Assembly (NCBI GenBank): GCA_029258825.1
Contig: JAPDKA010000004.1
Location: 1-42,485, forward strand
Reading direction: 5' to 3'
Length of the DNA stretch: 42,485 nucleotides
DNA from: an archaeon
GTDB lineage: Archaea; Nanobdellota; Nanobdellia; Pacearchaeales; JAPDKA01
The notes under the pieces are model-generated. The model was not told where the DNA came from. It was given only the letters and a program-made list of their open reading frames with translations, and searched no databases. Each line of letters starts with the position of its first letter. Positions within the stretch are counted from its first letter, which is position 1. Below, piece after piece: positions 23,743-30,774 of this stretch. Made by a program: the position numbers and the translations under genes.

Positions 23743-24213
23743 ATGAAATCAAATAAAATGCAAACAAAAACTAAAATAAGTACAATCCATGCAGTAATCC
23801 AGTTACTTGCGATTATGTTACTTGCCGTTTCAGTTACTATTGCTGCTGCAAAGACTACACAGCTTAGTGCTTATGCTGTGCAAACAATACAACAACAAAA
23901 ACAAGAGATAGGCCAATTGACAAAACAAAAACAGCAATTGCTTCAAGAGATTGAACAACTTGAGCAGCAAAAACAAATACTAGAACAGAGAATTCAACAA
24001 CTTGCAGAGCAAAATAGAGAAGCAACTAAAGTATTGGTTAACACTATTAATGAACTTATGGATGCTCTCGCTAAATTGTCTAAGCAACAAACAACGAGAT
24101 CTGGCGGTGGTGGCAGTAGTTCAGCATCAAACAATGACAATGAAGGCCCTATTATAATTGTTCCGCCACAACCAGATCCAGACTATGACAGCAAAGCAAG
24201 AGCTATAAAGTAA
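23743..24213 (+). CDS. Exported or anchored glutamine-rich coiled-coil protein
   Basis: This 156-residue protein has a hydrophobic segment at about 16-36 (IHAVIQLLAIMLLAVSVTIA) serving as signal peptide or anchor. A long glutamine-rich coiled coil follows (about 48-110; repeated QQKQ, EIEQLEQQ, IQQLAEQN heptads). The tail is a Gly/Ser linker (SGGGGSSSASNND) followed by a proline-rich end. This looks like an extracytoplasmic stalk or spacer. The bias in codons (CAA/CAG-rich) comes from the coiled coil. It is driven by repeat copy B with a 5' leader of about 30 nt. The role is unknown; surface structure or cell contact is a guess. Confidence 0.75.
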   Translation: MKSNKMQTKTKISTIHAVIQLLAIMLLAVSVTIAAAKTTQLSAYAVQTIQQQKQEIGQLTKQKQQLLQEIEQLEQQKQILEQRIQQLAEQNREATKVLVNTINELMDALAKLSKQQTTRSGGGGSSSASNNDNEGPIIIVPPQPDPDYDSKARAIK

Positions 24214-24334
24214 GCACGACTACTATTTCACAATTAGTATTTCTTTTTGACTTTTTTATTAAATTTTCTAAATTAAATTTTACTCCTTCTTTCGATAATA
24301 ATTTTAAGACAAAAAAATTATAAAAATTAAAAAG

Positions 24335-24466
24335 TCCCCGCGCCCGGATTCGAACCGGGAACCCCTCGGTTTCTGCGAGCACCGGCTGAGCATGCTTCAT
24401 TGTAATGCATTAGCAATCTCAGCCAGCTTTCTACAGCCGAGTGCTCTACCGTTGAGCTACGCGGGG
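24335..24466 (-). tRNA. tRNA-Tyr (anticodon GTA) with a 60-nt intron
   Basis: On the minus strand, acceptor CCCCGCG pairs with CGCGGGG; C1-G72 is the archaeal tRNA-Tyr identity pair. D arm GCTC/GAGC, anticodon stem CTCGG/CCGAG, loop CTGTAG plus A with anticodon GTA, T arm CCCGG/TTCGAAT/CCGGG. A 60-nt intron occupies about 24371-24430 after position 37, the canonical archaeal site. CTGGCTGAG pairs with CTCAGCCGG inside it, giving the helix expected for splicing-endonuclease recognition. A TATA-like TTTTTTAAA lies about 25-30 nt upstream. Confidence 0.93.
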
Positions 24467-24520
24467 ATAAGATAGCAATGCTTAGAAGGTTTAAAAAATT
24501 TTGTTTTGAAATTTTTATGA

Positions 24521-25792
24521 TTATTTTACAGGCTCTATTACATCAAAGCCAGTATAATTCTGCAATACTTTAGGCACAACTACAGAAGCATCTTCTTGCT
24601 GGTAATTTTCGATTATTGCTGTTATCGCCCTTTCTATTGCTAGGGCAGTGGCATTAAGTGTATAAACAAATGCTTTTTGTTTTCCTGTATTGTATTTTAT
24701 GTTTAATCTTCTTGCTTGCCAGTCTAGACAATTACTACATGAACCAAGTTCTCTGTAACATTGCTGACTTGGAAAATAAACTTCAAAATCGTATTGTTTG
24801 TATGCAACTTTACTCATTTCACCAGAACAAACAATGACAGTTCTGTATGGTAGCCCTAGTTGTTTAAGTATTTCTTCACCATTCTTACGCAATTCTTCAT
24901 GTATTTGTGTAGCATCTTCATGCTTACAAAACACGAATTGTTCTACTTTTTCAAATTGATGCACACGAAAAATTCCTTTAGTGTCTTTTCCATGCGCTCC
25001 TGCTTCTTTTCTAAAGCAAGGACTAAGGCCAGCAAACTTTAAAGGTTTCGCTACGTTAATCGTTTCATTCATATACATTGCTGCTATCGGATGTTCTGCT
25101 GTTGCTATTGCATAAAGGTCTTCACCTTCAATCTTATAGATCATTTCCTCAAAAGCACCAAAATCAATAACACCCTCATAAGCTTTTTTTCTTAACATGT
25201 ATGGAGGAATAATAGGTGTATATCCTTTTGCAATTAAAAAATCTAATGCAAATGCTTGTAAAGCTAAAGCAAGCTTAGCTAGTTTACCTGTTAAATAAAA
25301 AAAACGGGCACCAGCAACTTTGCCAGCTCTTTCTATATCTGCTCCTAACATTTCTATCAATTCGGCATGATGTCTTGGTTTAAAGCTAAATGTTTTCGGT
25401 TCTATGCCTTGAGTAACTACTTTATTGAATTTGTCACTATCGCCTACAGGCACATCATCTGCAACGAGATTTGGCAAAGACATCCATAATTTTTTATGTT
25501 GTTTTGCAAGCTTGTTTAGCTCTTGCTCCATTTCTTTTAATTTAGCATCAACTTGTTTTCCTTGCTCAACAAGTTCAGCTATTTTACCTTTTTCACCTTG
25601 CTTAACGAGCTTTGTTATTTCCAGCGTAATTATATTGCGTTGATGTCTTAACTCATCAACTTTTTTGCGTAATGCATTAAGTTTTTTATCAATATCAACA
25701 AGCTCATCAACTATTGCAGCATCTAGAAATCTTTTTTTCATGCTTTGCTTAACAACTTCTGGGTTTTGTCTAATTAGCTTTATGTCAATCAT
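24521..25792 (-). CDS. serS: Seryl-tRNA synthetase
   Basis: A class II aminoacyl-tRNA synthetase charging tRNA-Ser. It has 423 residues, the common SerRS size, and is not the long methanogen type. The N-terminal antiparallel coiled coil spans about 25-105 (VDELRHQRNIITLEITKL...). Motif 2 is FRKEAGAHGKDTKGIFRVHQ, followed by ELGSCSNCLDWQARR and motif 3 ALAIERAITAIIENYQ. The ATG at 25792 (MIDIKLIRQNPEVV) is chosen over 25798 because the TATA-like TTTTATATA (25815-25823) lies about 27 nt upstream and homologues start with M(L)DIKLIR. The ogg gene ends about 50 nt upstream on the same strand. Confidence 0.96.
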   Translation of the reverse strand: MIDIKLIRQNPEVVKQSMKKRFLDAAIVDELVDIDKKLNALRKKVDELRHQRNIITLEITKLVKQGEKGKIAELVEQGKQVDAKLKEMEQELNKLAKQHKKLWMSLPNLVADDVPVGDSDKFNKVVTQGIEPKTFSFKPRHHAELIEMLGADIERAGKVAGARFFYLTGKLAKLALALQAFALDFLIAKGYTPIIPPYMLRKKAYEGVIDFGAFEEMIYKIEGEDLYAIATAEHPIAAMYMNETINVAKPLKFAGLSPCFRKEAGAHGKDTKGIFRVHQFEKVEQFVFCKHEDATQIHEELRKNGEEILKQLGLPYRTVIVCSGEMSKVAYKQYDFEVYFPSQQCYRELGSCSNCLDWQARRLNIKYNTGKQKAFVYTLNATALAIERAITAIIENYQQEDASVVVPKVLQNYTGFDVIEPVK

Positions 25793-25844
25793 ACTCAAAA
25801 CAAATTAAGTAGCTATATAAAATTTATGTTTAACAAGTTTTGTT

Positions 25845-26522
25845 TTACTTTAATACAAGTCCTGTTGCGCTATACCATATTTGCAAATCAAGTTCTGCAA
25901 CACTACAGTTTGTTTTTTCAGCTATCTTCTTAAGTTTGTCTTCCAATTTCAAATATGTTTTTTCATTAAGCTTAGCCAGTCTTGAAATTTTTTTAGTATC
26001 TTTTAACCATTTAAGTACGTGTCTATCAATTATTGCAATATCCTTAACACCTATATTGCGCAGAAAATGACTTGCCTCTTTATAGCTTATTCCTTTTATA
26101 GTTTTTACTAACACCTTTCTTACATCTCTTGCCTGTTTTGGTTCGCTTAATACTTGTTCAATTGCAGGGTTAATTATCTCAAATTTGTTTATAGCTTCAA
26201 GCATGTAATTTGTTTTTTTGTTGTAAAACCTCACTGCAGATTTTTTCATGGCATTTTTTAATATCTTTCCTAATTTTGCTTGTTCTTGTTTTTTGATTTT
26301 TCCCAATACTTTAGAAATTGCATGCTGAAATAAAATGCCAGACATAGCACTGCTGTTTGCTGTTGAAATACAAAATAATAACTCTGTTAATACGGTTGCT
26401 TTTAGCTTAAGATTGATAAATGGATTAAAGTCAAATGTTACACTTCCATTTTTTCCAAGTAATTCAAATTGCTTCAATCTTGCTTTTATGATTTTATTGA
26501 TTTTATTTATGTTTTTTGGCAT
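25845..26522 (-). CDS. ogg: 8-oxoguanine DNA glycosylase/AP lyase, archaeal Ogg2 type
   Basis: This 225-residue HhH-GPD glycosylase removes 8-oxoguanine from DNA. Residues about 140-175 hold the family's hairpin region and catalytic Asp: KGISYKEASHFLRNIGVKDI followed by AIIDRHVLKWL, where the helix-hairpin-helix lysine is the K before EASHFL and the Asp is in IIDRHV. The chain ends in GLVLK; a C-terminal lysine is typical of archaeal Ogg2 and contacts the substrate in known structures. The usual N-terminal DNA-binding segment is present. It diverges from the nucleotidyltransferase at 26602. No Fe-S cysteines are expected or seen. Confidence 0.9.
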   Translation of the reverse strand: MPKNINKINKIIKARLKQFELLGKNGSVTFDFNPFINLKLKATVLTELLFCISTANSSAMSGILFQHAISKVLGKIKKQEQAKLGKILKNAMKKSAVRFYNKKTNYMLEAINKFEIINPAIEQVLSEPKQARDVRKVLVKTIKGISYKEASHFLRNIGVKDIAIIDRHVLKWLKDTKKISRLAKLNEKTYLKLEDKLKKIAEKTNCSVAELDLQIWYSATGLVLK

Positions 26523-26590
26523 CTTACTGTTTTTTTGTTTTTAAAATAACAAAAATATTTAAATATAGTTATTATTTCATAAAATAAAAA

Positions 26591-26598
26591 GAGGTGGT
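26591..26598 (+). promoter_or_regulatory. Strong Shine-Dalgarno of the nucleotidyltransferase gene
   Basis: GAGGTGGT lies 3 nt before the ATG at 26602 and pairs well with the 16S 3' end. It is the clearest Shine-Dalgarno in a window where most starts look leaderless. A TATA-like ATTTAAATA (about 26557-26565) lies 20-30 nt further upstream, so the transcript would have a leader of about 17 nt. Confidence 0.75.
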
Positions 26599-26601
26599 AA
26601 G

Positions 26602-27753
26602 ATGCAAGCTAAGCATAAACAAACTAATGAACAACTTGAAAAAGCATTGAAACTTGAACAATTGCCTGGCTTGACAGAGTTACAAACATCAAAACTAAAG
26701 AAAATCGTGAAGCAATTATGTAAACCTTTGTTCAGTTTACCTTCTGTTAAAGCTGTGTTTATGTACGGAAGCTGTACTAAACATTATGTACCGGGCCACG
26801 ATATAGACATTCTTGTGATTATTGATGATACAAAACAGTTAGATGAAAAAGAATCCAAAAAAATTGATATTTTAATGCAATTAATAGCTGAAAAAGCTAG
26901 TAAACAAGCATTGATACTGCATTTTCAACCACCAAAACCTTTAAGCCTATTTTGGGATTTGATAAGAAAAGCAGAACCATGGATAATCTCTGGATTGAGA
27001 CAAAGCGTAATTCTTTACGATCCTAGTGGTTATTTACGCGTTATAAAGAAACTTATTATGAAAGGACAACTTTATAGTATTGATGAAAAAGCTGAAAGAC
27101 TTTCAAATAGAGCAACCGAACGTTTTATAGAAGTAAGAGAATTATTGCTAAAGGTACCTCTTCAGCTATTGTGGGCAATGACTGAAGCTACTCAAATAGT
27201 TTTAGCATATCTCAATATTTTCACATCATCTGCTACAGATACATTAGCTAAATTAAAACATCTCGCTAAAAAAATAAATATAAGTGAAAAACATGTTAAA
27301 AATTTTGAAGAACTTCTGGCGATATGCGAAAAAATTGCAAAAGGAACGTTAAGCGAATTTTCCGGCAAGGAGATCGAGCTATGGGTTAACCGAGTAAAAA
27401 ACTACATTATTGAAACAGAAGATATCTTGCTTAAGCTTGAAAAGATGAAAAAATTTAAACAGGTTGTTGAAACTTATGAAAGAGCATTAAAAATCTGTGA
27501 TAGAGCACTAAGTATGAAAATTAAGCAACTACCACATTCAATTGAACAAAGAATAAAGTTATTTAAGAAAGAGCTTGTAGATAAAGGTTTGATAGATAAA
27601 GAATACTATGATATGTTAAAAACGCTTCATAACTACATATCAAAGAAAGCAAAACAAATACCAAAACAATATCTTGCTCAGGATTATATAAAAAAGTTGG
27701 AAGCAAGCGTAGAGATGCTTGCATTAAAGATAAAAAAAATAAAAAATAAATAA
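26602..27753 (+). CDS. MNT-type nucleotidyltransferase domain protein
   Basis: This 383-residue protein has a minimal nucleotidyltransferase domain at about 48-150: MYGSCTKHYVPGHDIDILVI with G56-S57 and the two catalytic aspartates D67 and D69. The usual third carboxylate is not visible; the strand reads ALILHFQPP. The rest is all helical with charged segments (about 160-383). It is followed 4 nt later by a paralogue that has lost the GS and DxD motifs. A strong Shine-Dalgarno marks the start. MNT proteins act in toxin-antitoxin pairs (with HEPN), in drug resistance and in archaeal RNA or protein modification; no HEPN signature is obvious here. Substrate unknown. Confidence 0.75.
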   Translation: MQAKHKQTNEQLEKALKLEQLPGLTELQTSKLKKIVKQLCKPLFSLPSVKAVFMYGSCTKHYVPGHDIDILVIIDDTKQLDEKESKKIDILMQLIAEKASKQALILHFQPPKPLSLFWDLIRKAEPWIISGLRQSVILYDPSGYLRVIKKLIMKGQLYSIDEKAERLSNRATERFIEVRELLLKVPLQLLWAMTEATQIVLAYLNIFTSSATDTLAKLKHLAKKINISEKHVKNFEELLAICEKIAKGTLSEFSGKEIELWVNRVKNYIIETEDILLKLEKMKKFKQVVETYERALKICDRALSMKIKQLPHSIEQRIKLFKKELVDKGLIDKEYYDMLKTLHNYISKKAKQIPKQYLAQDYIKKLEASVEMLALKIKKIKNK

Positions 27754-27757
27754 TAAG

Positions 27758-28576
27758 ATGGCAAAAGCAAAACAAACTGGAAAGAAATCTAAGAACAGTA
27801 GAAAAACTAAGGTTAGTATGAACATTATTAAGGAACTGCTAGACGGTTTGCTAAAGAAATACTCAGATATTGTTAAAGCAATTTGGGTTATTTCACCTAA
27901 AGATTTACTAAGCAAAAAACCTAGCATTGTTGTTGTTCTTATTGATGATACTAAAGCGAAAGAAAAAGATATAAAGCAACTTGAAGTAGATGCAATTCAA
28001 CTTAGCGAAAAGCTGGAGCAAAAATATGAGAAAAAAATTTATTTTGATTTTGAATTATTAACACATTATTTTGAAAAGGTAATGCAAGATAGAATTGACA
28101 CATTTATTGAAATTAAGCATGCTTTAGCTTTATATGACCCAACAGGTTTCTTAAGGCCTTTGCAACTTCTTGTCGAGAAAGGAAAAATACTAGGAACAAA
28201 GGAGTCGATTTTGAGGCTTATTATCAATGTTAAGTCACGTATGAAAGATATCTCTAAAATAAAAGTTGAAGCATTGGCCAAAATTTATGAAGCAGTAATA
28301 GATGCAGCAGAAGCAGCTTTGATTGCATGGGGTTATGCGGCATTAACGCCGAAATATATTGCAGTACAGCTAGACAGGATTTTTGTAAAAAAGCATAAAC
28401 TCAGCAAAAGGTTTGTTGATTATTATAAAGCAATATATGACTACTATAAGCAGTACGAGCATGATAAAATTAAAGTTGTTGATGGTGCTAAGCTTGATGA
28501 ATTAATAAAAAAAGCGGATGCATTTATTGATAGAATGAAAGAGCTTATTGAAGAAGCGCCGCACAGACAAGTTTAA
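27758..28576 (+). CDS. Catalytically degenerate paralogue of the adjacent nucleotidyltransferase
   Basis: This 272-residue protein lines up with residues about 50-190 of the gene before it (KAIWVI versus KAVFMY, VVVLIDDTK versus LVIIDDTK, HALALYDPTGFLRPLQ versus QSVILYDPSGYLRVIK). The nucleotidyltransferase G-S loop is replaced by SPKDLLSKKPS and the DxD by PSIVV, so it should not transfer nucleotides. It retains YFDFE where the third carboxylate would lie, and the first protein lacks it there. The N-terminus is very basic (KAKQTGKKSKNSRKTK). The stop overlaps the convergent polymerase gene by 4 nt (TTAA). A regulatory or heterodimeric partner of the upstream protein is a plausible inference. 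Confidence 0.72.
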   Translation: MAKAKQTGKKSKNSRKTKVSMNIIKELLDGLLKKYSDIVKAIWVISPKDLLSKKPSIVVVLIDDTKAKEKDIKQLEVDAIQLSEKLEQKYEKKIYFDFELLTHYFEKVMQDRIDTFIEIKHALALYDPTGFLRPLQLLVEKGKILGTKESILRLIINVKSRMKDISKIKVEALAKIYEAVIDAAEAALIAWGYAALTPKYIAVQLDRIFVKKHKLSKRFVDYYKAIYDYYKQYEHDKIKVVDGAKLDELIKKADAFIDRMKELIEEAPHRQV

Positions 28577-30720
28577 TGCAAAAATCCTTCAAACTCTTTG
28601 ATTTTTTTCTCTATTTTCTTTTTATCTTTGTAATAGTTGTACGTTTTTCCTTTTTTTCCTTGGATACTGCCACCAAGTATCATTTTAATTACATCATTTG
28701 TTGCTATATAGTTTACAGCCTCTCTATTTAATTTTACACCAACAGTTTGTAATCTTTCATCTTTTTCATCAATGTCATGTAATAGTTCAAGATAGTCGTT
28801 TACTATTTTACGAGCTTTTTTCTTGTCGAGGTTAACAACGAGTGCTTCAATAAACTCGCCTCTGAACTTCAGTTCAAGCAAAGAATAACTTCCAGCTTGT
28901 TTGCTTATGTCTATGTTTTCTTTTATTATTGTTTTTCTTTCCAGTAAATACGCAATAAACTTCGCTTGTTTTGAGTTTGTAAATGCGATGTTAGCTCTTC
29001 CAAGATTGTATACAAGTTTTTCGCTTTCTAAATTCATCACTAATTCTTCTAATTCGTTCCAACTTGGTTGCATTGATGCAAATAGTCCTGTTGGGTTTGG
29101 TTGAATAACATAAATGAGATTTTCACCAAACTTTATACATTCTTTAGCATTATACTGTTTAACAATTTCCCAGAATTGTTCTGCTTGTTTAGTAAGTTGC
29201 TTTTCATTTAGTTCAAAAACCCTTGTCTGCTCACACATTTTTATAAGTACATATTGCACAAGGCTATGAGAAAAATTTAGATTATCAAATTTATTTGGTA
29301 TTAATTTATTTTCTTGCATATAAGCATAAATTATAGTTGGAACTAATACGAATCCTTTCGCAGGACTGCTTAGGCTTGAATTATGACAATCTTGCTTGCT
29401 TTTTATTATTTGCAATTGAAAATTATTCAGTTTTCTTTCTTTTAATTTGTCTATTTGCTTTGGATAAATTCTGACACTTTCCACTTTCTCTTTTCTATTT
29501 ATGTATAAATCTATAGGAGATGTCATACATACTTGAGATGTATCAGCATTATAATATTCACAGGCTTGAACGATAAGTGGCAGAAATTGTTCAGCTATCA
29601 TTAATGTGATTAAAGCATCAAAGCTGTTCCTTTTTGCTATGTCTAGTGCAGCTTGTTTTGGTTGATTGTGCCTAACTTTCATATGTGCAATTTTAGCAAG
29701 CTCTTCAAGCTCTTCATAGCTATGGATTTTCTCCTCACAAATCCTTTCTTTTAATTCAGGAAATAAAAAAGAAGCGAATGTTTTTAATTTACCATTTAGC
29801 AGAAAGCTAAAATATCTTTGCCATAAGCCTGTTCCATCAATCACGTGATTGCCCAGTGCCTTTATTCCACGATAAAAACCTCCAGGTTTTTTGTACATGC
29901 TTGTTTCAGCAATTGAGCTGAATTGTCTTTTTTTCTTTTCTTTTGATTCTCTATCAGGAAAATTAAGCTGGTCAACGTCATGCTGTGCATTATGAAAAGC
30001 AAGAAATACAACATTGTGCTGTTCTAATATTTCTTTAACCTTTCTACTTATATCTTTAGGCTGGTTAACATTTATAATTTCAAAGCATGTCTCGTTGCTG
30101 ATTTTATTGCTAATTTTATGATGTATTTTTCCATTTAAGTTTTCCTTTGGTATTGTTGTAATTATATAGCCAACATAATGCTTGTCATCGTTACAATTTT
30201 GGCCTTGCTTTTTCACAATTATGCTTGCCATATATAGGGCTTGCTTATTTATGAAAAAATTTTCAACATCGATTGCAGCAAGCGGCATTTGTACAATCTG
30301 CTCTAAACTTGCTTTTTTTGTGTATTTGTTTAATCCTATAATTCCATTTATTTTTTTATTTTCAATTATCCCAAACATAGGAAAGTGTAATCTTATTACA
30401 TCAATTCCATCAAACAATACACAACGATTAACTCTTAACAAATCCTTAATGTATCTCTTTTCTGCTTGATTTTTGTCTTGCATATCAACATATACAATAA
30501 AGTTTTTATTGTTATGTCTACTAAGTTTGTATTTAGTACCGATTGTTTCTAGCAATTTCTCTAGTTTTTGTTTTGGTATTCCGGGCTGAGAAACAAATGC
30601 ATATGGAATAGCCATATCTTTAACTATAACTTGCTCATTCTTTTCATCCCACAAAGCTAATTTTAATGTATCTCCTTGCGTAATTGCTCCTAGAATTATG
30701 TAATTATCCCTGTTTATCAT
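28573..30720 (-). CDS. Inactivated family-B DNA polymerase homologue with exonuclease motifs retained
   Basis: This 715-residue protein has a family-B polymerase layout without polymerase catalysis. The 3'-5' exonuclease part is recognisable: D151-V-E153 (Exo I), N244...D248 in FHNAQHDVDQL (Exo II), HVIDGTGLW, and D368 in RNSFDALITL (Exo III; the usual Tyr is Arg here). The helix AEQFLPLIVQACEYYNADTS follows as in PolB. The palm lacks DxxSLYPS, and at the YGDTDS position (531-538) it reads FGENLIYV. LELKFRGEFIEALVV (615-629) is the downstream PolB strand. Inactivated archaeal PolB paralogues are known and are thought to have a structural role. The ATG at 30720 fits the shared TATA at 30741-30750 better than the TTG at 30726. 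The gene diverges from a RecB-like nuclease. Confidence 0.75.
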   Translation of the reverse strand: MINRDNYIILGAITQGDTLKLALWDEKNEQVIVKDMAIPYAFVSQPGIPKQKLEKLLETIGTKYKLSRHNNKNFIVYVDMQDKNQAEKRYIKDLLRVNRCVLFDGIDVIRLHFPMFGIIENKKINGIIGLNKYTKKASLEQIVQMPLAAIDVENFFINKQALYMASIIVKKQGQNCNDDKHYVGYIITTIPKENLNGKIHHKISNKISNETCFEIINVNQPKDISRKVKEILEQHNVVFLAFHNAQHDVDQLNFPDRESKEKKKRQFSSIAETSMYKKPGGFYRGIKALGNHVIDGTGLWQRYFSFLLNGKLKTFASFLFPELKERICEEKIHSYEELEELAKIAHMKVRHNQPKQAALDIAKRNSFDALITLMIAEQFLPLIVQACEYYNADTSQVCMTSPIDLYINRKEKVESVRIYPKQIDKLKERKLNNFQLQIIKSKQDCHNSSLSSPAKGFVLVPTIIYAYMQENKLIPNKFDNLNFSHSLVQYVLIKMCEQTRVFELNEKQLTKQAEQFWEIVKQYNAKECIKFGENLIYVIQPNPTGLFASMQPSWNELEELVMNLESEKLVYNLGRANIAFTNSKQAKFIAYLLERKTIIKENIDISKQAGSYSLLELKFRGEFIEALVVNLDKKKARKIVNDYLELLHDIDEKDERLQTVGVKLNREAVNYIATNDVIKMILGGSIQGKKGKTYNYYKDKKKIEKKIKEFEGFLH

Positions 30721-30740
30721 GTACAATCTTAATTGATAAC

Positions 30741-30750
30741 ATTTAAATAT
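30741..30750. promoter_or_regulatory. Single TATA box shared by the dead PolB and the RecB-like nuclease
   Basis: The near-palindromic ATTTAAATAT lies at the midpoint of the 55-nt interval between the divergent ATGs at 30720 and 30775, about 25-29 nt from each. It reads as TATA on both strands and no other box fits either gene. Both transcripts would be leaderless, and the pair would be co-regulated through one site. Confidence 0.65.
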
Positions 30751-30774
30751 TTTTCTTGTATTAATTTTAAAGTC

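Noticed and set aside
24203..24400. 65-residue minus-strand frame overlapping the tRNA-Tyr gene
   Set aside because: It is covered by tRNA-Tyr and its flank, has no start signal and no family-like sequence.
30733..30774. An N-terminal extension of the RecB-like nuclease from ATG 30733
   Set aside because: That start lies upstream of the TATA box that best fits the gene and would include it in the coding region; ATG 30775 is preferred.
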